Positions 56,324-64,000 of a DNA stretch of 64,000 nt are shown here, in pieces. A program made the translations under genes and the position numbers. Positions within the stretch are counted from its first letter, which is position 1. Every line of letters starts with the position of its first letter. Origin of the DNA: Chromohalobacter beijerinckii. GTDB taxonomy: Bacteria; Pseudomonadota; Gammaproteobacteria; Pseudomonadales; Halomonadaceae. The notes below the pieces were generated by a model that saw nothing but the letters and a program-made list of their open reading frames with translations, ran no database searches and was not told where the DNA came from. Where the stretch lies: NCBI RefSeq assembly GCF_023061185.1, contig NZ_JAKGAK010000003.1, positions 62,001-126,000 of the forward strand, given 5' to 3'.

Positions 56324-57199
56324 TCAGAGCGTCAGGCGGTCGGCGAAGAAATCCAGGAAGGCATTGATGCGGCCATGGAGCGCCGTATTGCGATAGTAGA
56401 CCGCTTGAATGGGTTCGTGGCGCTCGTGGGTGGCGTCGTCGAGAACTACCGTCAAACGCCCGGCCTGGCAGGCGCCGCGTGTCAGGAAATCCGCCAGGCA
56501 GGCGATGCCCACGTCAGCCTCGGCCATTTGCAGCAACGCTTCGCCGCTGCTCGAGGCGAGAGTGGGCTGGATGGTGCGGCCGTCGCCGATGGGCCAGCGG
56601 TTGAGCTGGGTCAGATGCGTGAAGCCCAGCAGCACGTGATGCGCCAGGTCCTCGACATGGCGCGGCGTGCCGTAGCGTTCCAGGTAGGCGGGGCTTGCCA
56701 CCAGGCGACGCCGGCTATGACCGAGCGGTCGCGCATGCAGGGTGGAGTCTTCCAGACGACCGATGCGAATGGCGACATCGGTGCGTTGCTCGATCAGGTC
56801 GATGTTGGTCTCGTGGGTGGTCAGTTCCAGGCGTACCTTGGGATAGGCGGCATGGAATTCGGCGAGGTGGGGCACGATCTGGTGCAGCAGAAACGGGGTG
56901 GCAGCGTCCACGCGCAGGCGCCCGGCGGGCTCGCGACGGCGCACCGTGAGCGCTTCCTCGGCGGTTTCCAGGGTGCCCAGCGCCTGGCGGGCCTGGGCGA
57001 TGAACGCCTCGCCTTCCTCGGTAATGTCCAGGCGTCGCGTGGTGCGGTGCACGAGGGTCGTCTCGAGCCGCCTCTCCAGGCGCGAGACGGCCCGCGAGAG
57101 TCGCGCGGTGCTGGTGCTCAGGCGCTCGGCGGCAGCGGTGAAGCCACCGGCGTCGACCACGGCGAGCAGTGCCTCAAGATCGTCCCAGCGGCTTTTCAT
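56324..57199 (-). CDS. LysR family transcriptional regulator
   Basis: 291 residues with the N-terminal LysR winged HTH (FTAAAERLSTSTARLSRAVSRLE) and a C-terminal substrate domain. It lies between the ygiN-like and mdaB genes on the same strand, and a LysR-box-like palindrome precedes mdaB, so control of the quinone reductase is likely. Confidence 0.92.
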   Translation of the reverse strand: MKSRWDDLEALLAVVDAGGFTAAAERLSTSTARLSRAVSRLERRLETTLVHRTTRRLDITEEGEAFIAQARQALGTLETAEEALTVRRREPAGRLRVDAATPFLLHQIVPHLAEFHAAYPKVRLELTTHETNIDLIEQRTDVAIRIGRLEDSTLHARPLGHSRRRLVASPAYLERYGTPRHVEDLAHHVLLGFTHLTQLNRWPIGDGRTIQPTLASSSGEALLQMAEADVGIACLADFLTRGACQAGRLTVVLDDATHERHEPIQAVYYRNTALHGRINAFLDFFADRLTL

Positions 57200-57256
57200 G
57201 AGACCTCGCGATGTGCGGGGGTAATGGCGAGGACGATCATCCGCCGGCGTGGCGCG

Positions 57257-57604
57257 TTACAGCTTGGGCGCGTCGAAATCGGCCGGCTCATCGGTGTACA
57301 CGCAGACGTTGGCATCTTCGACATCGCCATCCTCGGCTTCGACGTATTCGGCGAAGAAGGCCTGCACTTCGCGGCGCTGGCAATGGGCTTCGAAGGAGGC
57401 GCGGTCGGCCCAGATCTCGTGGAAAACGATGGGATAGCTGGTGCCATCGGCGAACGGATTGTCGATCTTACGGGTCACGGTGTACTGGATGCAGGCGTCT
57501 TCGCGATGGGCATTGGGTTCGAGTGCCTGCAGCGCCTGGAAGACGCTCTCTTCCTTGCCGGGCTTGGGCTTGAACTGGGCAGTGCAATAGATCTTGCTGG
57601 ACAT
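57257..57604 (-). CDS. Antibiotic biosynthesis monooxygenase domain protein (YgiN-like)
   Basis: 115 residues from MSSKIYCTAQFKPKPGKEES. Dimeric alpha-beta barrel (ABM) domain with CIQYTVTRKIDNPF and PIVFHEIWADRASFEAHCQ. In E. coli the related quinol monooxygenase YgiN forms a redox cycle with MdaB; the shared neighbourhood supports the same pairing here. Confidence 0.83.
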   Translation of the reverse strand: MSSKIYCTAQFKPKPGKEESVFQALQALEPNAHREDACIQYTVTRKIDNPFADGTSYPIVFHEIWADRASFEAHCQRREVQAFFAEYVEAEDGDVEDANVCVYTDEPADFDAPKL

Positions 57605-57778
57605 GGGTGACCTCTTGAATGCATGCGAATGAACGCGAAGACGATACCATCTCGGTACCTGGTATCGGTAGCATCGGCTCATGTCTCGGGACGCCGGGCC
57701 GCTTGGCTTGCCGTCTAATCCAAAGGTGTATTGAGCGCGGCGACGGAATCGCTTATCAAGGAGACTCGAGCCACCGTC

Positions 57779-57898
57779 ATGCGAGGTCGTCCCATGCGCG
57801 TCATGAAACCCGATACCCTGCGCCACGCGCTCATCGTCGCCTTGATGGGTTCCGCCACCTTGTTGGTCTCGGCGTTGAGCTACCAACTGCTGATCTGA
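57779..57898 (+). CDS. Possible small membrane protein (39 aa)
   Basis: A short ORF reading MRGRPMRVMKPDTLRHALIV and then one hydrophobic helix to LSYQLLI. AAGGAG lies about 14 bases upstream of the first ATG; two further in-frame ATGs are closer to the helix. It is the only coding signal I see in the 500-bp gap 57605-58103. Function unknown. Confidence 0.4.
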   Translation: MRGRPMRVMKPDTLRHALIVALMGSATLLVSALSYQLLI

Positions 57899-58103
57899 TG
57901 ACGATGGCGCTCGGGCCACCGAGCGGTTACGCTCTATCGGAAAAATGCCTGCGCTCACCCATACGGCGTTAAAAATCGACTCAAAATGCTCATTTACCCT
58001 GTGTAAACTCTGCTTTTTCGCCAATTTTTGCCTTGTCTGGCCATCGCTCGCCGATTTTTCAGACAGAGCTTAGGGTCTGGGCATTGTCCCGGGAGCTTTC
58101 GTC

Positions 58104-58940
58104 ATGTCGCTGTCTTCTTGCATGCCCCACCGCCGTTGGGCGGTGGCGGCGTTATTGATCTTGGCGCTGGTGTCGTGGCTTGGCGTCACGCACGACGTAG
58201 CGCTATCTACGCTGGATGACGCTCTCGCCACGGCGTTCAAGAGCTTTGCCTTGGCCAAGGCGCTCAATGCGGCCATTTCGGTGATGCAGAGCGTCACTGC
58301 CGACGCCATGGTTTTCCAGGTACAGTTCGGCCAGGCGCTGGACCCCGCCAATGACCTCGTCGAGCGTTTTTCGTGGATCATGTTTGCCTCCACGGCCTCG
58401 CTGGCCATGCAGAAAGTCTTGATCCAGATGGCCAGTCACGCGGTCATCAAGGCGCTTTTCTCGTTGAGCTGCCTGTTGCTGGCGGTGTCGCTCGTCTGGA
58501 GGCGTGGTGTTTGGCGCGAATGGGCCCGTCGGGCGTTCTTGCTGATGGCGTTCCTACGTTTCGCGGTGCTCATCGCGGCGCTGGCCAGCACCTGGATGGG
58601 CGATGCGCTGATTGGCGATCAGCGTGAGGGGCTTTATACGGCACTGGATCAAGATCGCGCGGTGTTCCAGGACGTTGCCGAGACGCAGGCCGGCATTCGT
58701 GAAGAAGACGACGGCGTGTGGCAACAGCTCAAGGATAAATGGGAAAGTGCCGTGGGCCATCCGGTGCGCGACCTGCTGACACGTCTGGATAGCATGACCG
58801 AGAACGTGGTGGCCTTGTCGGCGGTGTTCATCGTCCAGACGATTCTATTCCCCCTCGGTTTTCTCTATTTGAGCTGGCGCCTGCTCGGCACGCTGACCGC
58901 CCCGTTGGCGGGGCGTTATCCCGTTGCTCGCGGCGCCTGA
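58104..58940 (+). CDS. Conserved hypothetical membrane protein (278 aa)
   Basis: 278 residues with an N-terminal hydrophobic segment (12-28), TM helices around 88-130 and 140-165, a soluble stretch 170-235 and a C-terminal TM around 237-262. There is no catalytic motif that I recognise. It is flanked by a gap upstream and a convergent pseudogene downstream. Confidence 0.8.
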   Translation: MSLSSCMPHRRWAVAALLILALVSWLGVTHDVALSTLDDALATAFKSFALAKALNAAISVMQSVTADAMVFQVQFGQALDPANDLVERFSWIMFASTASLAMQKVLIQMASHAVIKALFSLSCLLLAVSLVWRRGVWREWARRAFLLMAFLRFAVLIAALASTWMGDALIGDQREGLYTALDQDRAVFQDVAETQAGIREEDDGVWQQLKDKWESAVGHPVRDLLTRLDSMTENVVALSAVFIVQTILFPLGFLYLSWRLLGTLTAPLAGRYPVARGA

Positions 58941-58963
58941 TCGCACGTACAGCGTCATCAGGC

Positions 58964-59519
58964 TTAAAAGGACGATCCCGGCTGGCGTAAGAAGTCGCGT
59001 TCTTCCGGCGTCGATTCCCGGCCCAGAACCGCATTGCGATGCGGATACCGGCCGAAGCGCTCGATAATCGCCCAATGGCGCCGTTCGAAGTCAAGATTGC
59101 GCTCCAGCCCCGGCTGATCGAAAAGCCGCAGGGCTTCCTGGTGGATCACGGGCGATTCGCTGTGCATGTGCGGCATATAGACGAACGCGCGCTGTTCGGG
59201 GGGGTAGCGCTTGATCGCCTCCGCGCGCGACCAGATGCTGGGCGAGGCTCAGCGCTAGCGGGTCCTGAGCGAAGGCCAGGGCCTGATCGCGGTAGATATT
59301 GCGCGAGAACTGATCCAGCAGCAGTATTTCCGCCAAGGCGCCGTGGCTACTTTGCCGCCAGGCGTAAAGTTCGCAGCGACATGCCGCGTCGTGGAGCGCC
59401 CCAAACCGCTCGGTGAGCGCCTTATCGAACGACGCGCTCTTGTTGAACCACTGCTTGGGACCCGCCTCTACGAACCAAAAATCCAGCACTTGCCGTGCCT
59501 GTTCGAAATCTTGCGTCAT
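58964..59519 (-). pseudogene. DUF924 family protein gene with a frameshift
   Basis: The first part (MTQDFEQARQVLDFWFVEAG to GDQALPP) and the last part (EQRAFVYMPHMHSES to ESTPEERDFLRQPGSSF) belong to one DUF924 protein of about 184 residues but lie in different frames. The switch falls exactly at a run of seven G (59198-59204, C7 on the coding strand). With six, the reading LPPEQRAFVY is restored, which matches the family. It may be a sequencing error, a real mutation or a slippage-prone tract. Confidence 0.85.
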
Positions 59520-59544
59520 GGCGCACCTCCGTTGATTGATGCGA

Positions 59545-60045
<501 letters not shown>

Positions 60046-60046
60046 A

Positions 60047-61408
60047 TCAGCGACTCCAGAGTTGTAGGGTGAGATAACTGCGCCACGGCGCGGCAAGATC
60101 CGGCTCGATCGCGTCCAGAGACGTCAGGGCCCGCTTGACGCCCAGGTCGCCGCCCAGCCAGATATCGGGATGGCTGGTGCCGCGCAAGGCGGCGTAATCG
60201 GCACTCCAGGGGCCGATGCCTTTGAGTGTGGTCCAGCAGCGAGGGTCGTCGTCGAGCCGCTGCTCGCATGCGACGTGCGCCAGGCCACGCAGACAGTCGC
60301 GGCGCGCCTGGGGCATGCGCAGAAACGTGAGATCGCTGGCGGCGATCCGCGCAGCCGTGGGGAAGTGGCGACCGCCCTCGGCGGTCGGCTCGCCGAGCGC
60401 CTCGACCAGATTGGTCGTATGCCCGCGCGCCGCCGAGATCGAGACCTGCTGGCCGAGAACCGCGCGAATGCCGGCCTCGAAGGGACTCCACAGGCCGGGC
60501 AAGCGCAAGCCTTCGACGAGGGAAAACGTCTCCGGGAGCGTCTTTTGCAACTGGGCCTCGATCAGGGCCGTATCGGCGTCCAGGTCGAGCACACGGCGGA
60601 TGTTGCGTACCACCGGCGAGAGCGCCCCGAGGTCGTCGAGATTCAGCGTGACGCGAAAACAATGCTGGTCGGGCATGTGCTCGGCCGTGAAATGGCCACG
60701 CGCCGCTCCCCACTGAATGTAGCGTCCGTAGCGATGCGCGTCTCCCCATTCCAGTTTGTCGATACGCCGCACGGCGAGGAAGTCGCGCAGCCATTCCCAG
60801 GCGTAAGGCGGGCGATAGGCCAGCGTCAGCGTGAGGTCCTCGCTGGGGGGCCGAGGCGTACGGCGCAACTCGCGCGGTGCGTGTCCCACTTGGCGACGAA
60901 ACGCATCGTTGAAGCGCCTCAGGCTGGTGAAGCCGCTGGCGTAGGCGATATCGGCCACCGGCAGCGCGCTCTGGTGCAGCAACTGCTTGGCGAACAGGCA
61001 CTGGCGATGCAGGGCGTAGGCCTTGGGCGAGACGCCCAGATGCTGCTTGAAAAGCAGGCGCAGGTAGCGCTCTCCGATGCCGAGGCGGTCGCAGAGCGCG
61101 CCCAGGGAAGCTTGGCTCAGGGCGCCTTCGTCGATCAGCCGCAAGGCGCGGCGTAGCGTGGTGTGATTGCCATGCCAGGCGGGCGATTCCGGGGCGCTGT
61201 CCGGGCGACAGCGCAGGCAAGGCCGAAATCCCGCCTGGGCGGCGCTTACAGCGCTGGGGAAATAGCGCACATTGTCATCGCGCGGCGGCCGGGCAGGGCA
61301 GATCGGCCGGCAGTAGATACCGGTCGTGGTCACGCCGACGAAGAAGCGCCCATCGAAGCGAGCATCCCGAGATAGACGGGCCACGCGACAGCGGTCGGGA
61401 TCGAGCAT
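60047..61408 (-). CDS. alkA: Ada/AlkA fusion: regulatory and DNA-3-methyladenine glycosylase protein
   Basis: 453 residues. N-terminal Ada zinc domain with four Cys in GIYCRPICPA and FRPCLRCRPD (methyl phosphotriester acceptor), then an AraC-type HTH pair (LGALCDRLGIGERYLRLLF, VADIAYASGFTSLRRFNDAF), then an AlkA glycosylase domain with the helix-hairpin-helix LKGIGPWSADYAAL and catalytic Asp in DIWLGGDLGV. It removes alkylated bases and probably senses methylation damage to induce this operon with ogt. Confidence 0.93.
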   Translation of the reverse strand: MLDPDRCRVARLSRDARFDGRFFVGVTTTGIYCRPICPARPPRDDNVRYFPSAVSAAQAGFRPCLRCRPDSAPESPAWHGNHTTLRRALRLIDEGALSQASLGALCDRLGIGERYLRLLFKQHLGVSPKAYALHRQCLFAKQLLHQSALPVADIAYASGFTSLRRFNDAFRRQVGHAPRELRRTPRPPSEDLTLTLAYRPPYAWEWLRDFLAVRRIDKLEWGDAHRYGRYIQWGAARGHFTAEHMPDQHCFRVTLNLDDLGALSPVVRNIRRVLDLDADTALIEAQLQKTLPETFSLVEGLRLPGLWSPFEAGIRAVLGQQVSISAARGHTTNLVEALGEPTAEGGRHFPTAARIAASDLTFLRMPQARRDCLRGLAHVACEQRLDDDPRCWTTLKGIGPWSADYAALRGTSHPDIWLGGDLGVKRALTSLDAIEPDLAAPWRSYLTLQLWSR

Positions 61409-61576
61409 GGCGAGGTTCCTCGAAGCGGCAACGCTACCAGTGTAACGCGCTGACGGCACCGGACTCGCCGGATTCGGCAGTGATATACACGGCGGCGGTC
61501 TCGCGGTAGCTGCAGCGAGAAGTACTGCGGAAAGTCCTTAGCTTGCTATAATGCTTCTCTTTTGTGGAGTACCCCC

Positions 61577-62683
61577 TTGGCCCCTTCCCCGACCCCTGTG
61601 CCTTCTCGACCGTCGTCTCCCCGCATGCACCGTGCCGGGCTGTGGCTGGCGCTATTCGTGGCGTGCTGCGTGGCGAGTGGCGTGCTCAATCATTGGCACA
61701 TGCCGGCGGGTGGCTTCATCGGCCCGATGCTGGTGGGCATCGCCTTCGGCATTGGCGGCAGCGGTCTGCGTCTGCCGAGACGCTGCTTCAAGCTCGGCCA
61801 AGGCACGGTCGGCGTGTTGATCGCGCATGCCATGACGATGAGCGTGCTGATGACGATCCTCGATGGCTGGCTGGTGATGCTGTTGGCCACGGCCATTACC
61901 CTGCTGCTCAGTCTGCTGGTGGGGATCGTTCTAGTGCGTTACGGCGGGCTTCCGGGCAGCACGGCGGCCTGGGGCACCACGCCGGGCGCGGCGGCGGCGA
62001 TGGTGGCGATGGCTGAGGAGCGCGAAGATACCGACCCGCGTATCGTGGCGGCGATGCAATACGTGCGAGTGGTATGCGTGGTGCTCGTGGGGGCCCTGGT
62101 GAGCCATTGGCTGGGGGTGAGCGATACACCATCGCGTGGCGGGGGCGGCTTTCCTGACGACCTGGCCGGGACGGTCGATTTGGCGATCACCTTGGCGGTT
62201 ATCGTCGGCGGGGTCTGGCTGTGCGATCGCCGCTTGCCTGCGGGCGCCTTGCTGGGGCCGATGCTGATCGGCACAGTGCTGCATCTCGCCGGCTGGGCGA
62301 CGCTGTCGATGCCGGCACCCTTGCTGATGCTGGCTTACGGCTTCATCGGTGTCTATGTGGGGCTGCGCTTCGACCGCGACGCGCTGGCGACCGTGGCTCG
62401 CTCGCTGGGCAAGATGGTCATGGCGTCGATAGTGCTGATCGGGCTATGTGCGCTTTCCGCGCTGTTGATGGTAGGGCTCATGGACACGAGTTTCATCACC
62501 GCCTACCTGGCGACCAGCCCTGGCGGGCTCGACTCGATGACCATCATCGCCATCGACACGCATGCCGATTTGGGTCTCGTGGTGGCGCTGCAGACATTGC
62601 GGCTCTTCACGGTGGTGCTACTGGGGCCGGCAATGGCGCGTTTCATCGCGCGTTTCGCCCCGTCCGGGAAAGGTACGTCCTGA
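61577..62683 (+). CDS. AbrB family membrane protein
   Basis: About 368 residues from a TTG seven bases after GGAG; another TTG at 61562 is open. Ten or so TM helices arranged as two similar halves: AGGFIGPMLVGIAFGIGG and PAGALLGPMLIGTVLHLAG are the duplicated AbrB motif, and WGTTPGAAAAMVAMAEE and ATSPGGLDSMTIIAID the paired second motif. Once called regulators of aidB, these are probably transporters or membrane sensors. Confidence 0.87.
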   Translation: MAPSPTPVPSRPSSPRMHRAGLWLALFVACCVASGVLNHWHMPAGGFIGPMLVGIAFGIGGSGLRLPRRCFKLGQGTVGVLIAHAMTMSVLMTILDGWLVMLLATAITLLLSLLVGIVLVRYGGLPGSTAAWGTTPGAAAAMVAMAEEREDTDPRIVAAMQYVRVVCVVLVGALVSHWLGVSDTPSRGGGGFPDDLAGTVDLAITLAVIVGGVWLCDRRLPAGALLGPMLIGTVLHLAGWATLSMPAPLLMLAYGFIGVYVGLRFDRDALATVARSLGKMVMASIVLIGLCALSALLMVGLMDTSFITAYLATSPGGLDSMTIIAIDTHADLGLVVALQTLRLFTVVLLGPAMARFIARFAPSGKGTS

Positions 62684-62699
62684 GCGTTTGCCGTAACGC

Positions 62700-62727
62700 A
62701 AAGGGGCGGCCCGCAGGCCGCCCCTTT
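62700..62727. terminator. Bidirectional terminator
   Basis: Perfect 12-bp stem AAAGGGGCGGCC/GGCCGCCCCTTT with a CGCA loop, between the convergent AbrB-family and binding-protein genes. It ends in TTT on both strands. Confidence 0.85.
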
Positions 62728-62753
62728 GGCGTGGCGTTGGTTGTCCCGACGTC

Positions 62754-63521
62754 TTACTTGGATCCTGTAGCGAAATACTTGTTGTAGATTTCCTGATAGG
62801 TGCCATTTTCCTTCAGCGTCGCTAGCGCTTCGTTGAACTGGTCTGCCAGCTCCTGATCGCGCTTGCGGAATGCAATGCCAAAGCCTTCACCGAAGTACTT
62901 CTCGGGCTCGGTGATCATGCTGCCGACCACCTTATAGCTACCCTCTTCGCTGTCCAGCAGGGTCGACTTGCCGACCGGGAAGTCCAGGAAGGCGATATCG
63001 ACACGACCGGCATCCATGTCGAGGACGAGATCATCGGCGGTGGAGTAACGGCTGATCTCGGCCGCGTCGCCGAACATGTCGGTGGCGTAGTTATCCTGCA
63101 ACGTGCCGCGCTGCACCCCGATGGTCTTGCCTTCGAGCGTTTGCTTGGCTGGGAAGTCGATGCTGCTGTCCTCCGGTGTGAACCACGCGGAGGGCGGCTT
63201 GATGTACGGGTCGGAGAAGAGCACGGTTCCCTTGCGTTCTTCGTTGATGGTCATCGAAGACATGATCGCGTCGTACTTACGCGCCATCAGGCCCGGAATG
63301 ATGCCGTCCCACGCCTGCACGACCCACTCGCACTTCCTGTCGATCTCTTCGCAGATGGCGTTGCCGAGCTCGATGTCGAAGCCGGTGAGTTCACCGTCGG
63401 CTGTGCGGTATTCCATCGGCTCGTAAGGCACATCGACGCCGATACGCAAGGTGTCCTGCGCGACGGCGCTACCGGCCAGCAAGGCGCTACCGAGAAGGGT
63501 GATGGTCAGCAATTTTTTCAT
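62754..63521 (-). CDS. Basic amino acid ABC transporter periplasmic binding protein
   Basis: 255 residues from MKKLLTITLLG; signal peptide 1-21 ending SAVA. SBP family 3 (ArgT/HisJ/AotJ type): LRIGVDVPYEPMEY, LTGFDIELGNAICEE, the ligand loop MSSMTINEERKGTVLFSDPY and VGVQRGT-like IGVQRGTLQDNY. It likely binds lysine/arginine/ornithine or octopine-type ligands. No permease or ATPase follows on this strand within the window. The long frame upstream to 63800 lacks a signal sequence. Confidence 0.9.
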   Translation of the reverse strand: MKKLLTITLLGSALLAGSAVAQDTLRIGVDVPYEPMEYRTADGELTGFDIELGNAICEEIDRKCEWVVQAWDGIIPGLMARKYDAIMSSMTINEERKGTVLFSDPYIKPPSAWFTPEDSSIDFPAKQTLEGKTIGVQRGTLQDNYATDMFGDAAEISRYSTADDLVLDMDAGRVDIAFLDFPVGKSTLLDSEEGSYKVVGSMITEPEKYFGEGFGIAFRKRDQELADQFNEALATLKENGTYQEIYNKYFATGSK

Positions 63522-63694
63522 GGAAAGCTCTCTACGGAATTTGCAGTGTGTTGTTATGGAGCCGCCTCGTGAGCAGCCCTGAGTTTCACGTCTTGCAGCA
63601 TATCGAAGCACCGCCGCGATGCCTAGCGTCGCGTGGCTTGGCGAAGGGCGTATGCAATGGGAAAGACTGTGAGGTCTGCACTGGTTGGCATGTG

Positions 63695-63724
63695 TTGACG
63701 CCTCTGTATATGTTGATAATATAC
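63695..63724 (+). promoter_or_regulatory. Promoter and autoregulatory operator of brnTA
   Basis: TTGACG (63695-63700) and a TAATAT -10 (63717-63722) with 16-bp spacing. The inverted repeat GTATAT-N7-ATATAC (63706-63711/63719-63724) overlaps the -10 region, as expected for a toxin-antitoxin autorepressor site. The 170 bp before it (63522-63694) hold no gene that I can support. Confidence 0.55.
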
Positions 63725-63728
63725 TTCT

Positions 63729-64000
63729 ATGATCAATTGGGTAAAAGTTACTGGCTTTGACTGGGATGAGGGTAACGCCCGGAAAAATGCGGAGAAGCAT
63801 GGCGTTAGCCAGGCCGAAGCGGAAGCAATTTTCTTCAATGAGCCGCTTCTAGTGCTGGAAGACTCCAAGCACAGCCAAGCCGAGGCCCGTTTCCATGCCC
63901 TTGGTGAAACAGATGATGAGCGGCTGCTCCACATCACGTTCACACTCAGGAAGGACGATACGCTGATTCGGGTAATTTCGGCCCGAGACATGCACCGCAA
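63729..64000 (+). CDS. brnT: BrnT family toxin (incomplete at window edge)
   Basis: 90 codons visible and the frame runs off the window. FDWDEGNARKNAEKHGVSQ and the C-terminal LIRVISARDMHR are the hallmarks of BrnT ribonuclease toxins (family length about 90-95), with conserved His/Arg. The antitoxin gene brnA would lie just beyond the edge. The operator-like repeat upstream supports a TA operon. Confidence 0.87.
   Translation, partial: MINWVKVTGFDWDEGNARKNAEKHGVSQAEAEAIFFNEPLLVLEDSKHSQAEARFHALGETDDERLLHITFTLRKDDTLIRVISARDMHR

Noticed and set aside
56249-57610. 453-codon plus-strand ORF over the LysR and ygiN-like genes
   Set aside because: Antisense shadow covering two genes with clear family motifs.
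63623-64000. 125-codon minus-strand ORF opposite brnT
   Set aside because: Antisense to a recognisable BrnT protein with promoter; no motif of its own.

Overview
The window comes from a GC-rich, moderately halophilic gammaproteobacterium, most likely a Halomonadaceae member close to Chromohalobacter. This is inferred from gene content and order (queA-tgt-yajC-secDF, dapA-bamC-MBL-purC, an AruF/AruG-type arginine succinyltransferase pair), from acidic protein composition, and from strong resemblance of several proteins to Pseudomonas/Halomonas families. It is a chromosomal segment of mostly single-copy metabolic genes, interrupted by one clear mobile element.

Layout. 1-5.7 kb: a guanidino-compound catabolic operon (guanidinobutyrase gbuA, YjiH-type membrane protein, ThDP-dependent 2-ketoarginine decarboxylase-like enzyme) facing a divergent sigma-54 activator, with a good -24/-12 promoter in front of gbuA. 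5.7-11.3 kb: queA, tgt, yajC, secD, secF (leftward). 11.4-23.3 kb: an 11.8-kb filamentous prophage (inovirus) inserted in the 3' end of a tRNA-Leu(CAA) gene and bounded by a 55-bp direct repeat. Reading leftward it carries regulators, a large hairpin region (probable origin/packaging signal), a gene V-like protein, two tiny gene VII/IX-like ORFs, major coat, terminator, adsorption protein pIII, pVI, pI/Zot, secretin pIV, TraX-like acetyltransferase, replication initiator and tyrosine integrase. This is the M13 morphogenesis order. On its right end a rightward AT-rich arm holds a repressor and a two-gene cargo cassette (membrane-anchored DUF2726 nuclease-like protein plus a multi-pass membrane protein).

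23.6-46.3 kb: mixed housekeeping and stress genes. They include membrane PQQ glucose dehydrogenase, an EAL-domain remnant, an MliC-like lysozyme inhibitor, LysE exporter, aidB, TetR/MFS pair, Nudix, glutathione peroxidase, fabV, an AraC/GlxA regulator, bepA, a TusA-like/AI-2E pair, bcp, dapA-bamC-MBL-purC, trmO, two small transferases and an SDR.

46.5-52.9 kb: the arginine succinyltransferase operon astC-aruF-aruG-astD-astB, lacking astE in this window. 52.9-64 kb: GNAT, a MntA/HepT toxin-antitoxin pair, an MFS transporter, a ygiN-lysR-mdaB quinone-redox cluster, a frameshifted DUF924 gene, ogt and an Ada-AlkA fusion, an AbrB-family membrane protein, a basic amino acid binding protein, and a BrnT toxin cut by the window edge.

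Two themes recur. Arginine/guanidino compounds are handled at both ends of the window (gbu operon, AST operon, periplasmic binding protein, possible ArgR-type AraC regulator). The accessory biology is concentrated in the filamentous prophage, whose TraX gene, cargo cassette, hairpin region and paired integrase arm-type repeats are the most interesting observations.
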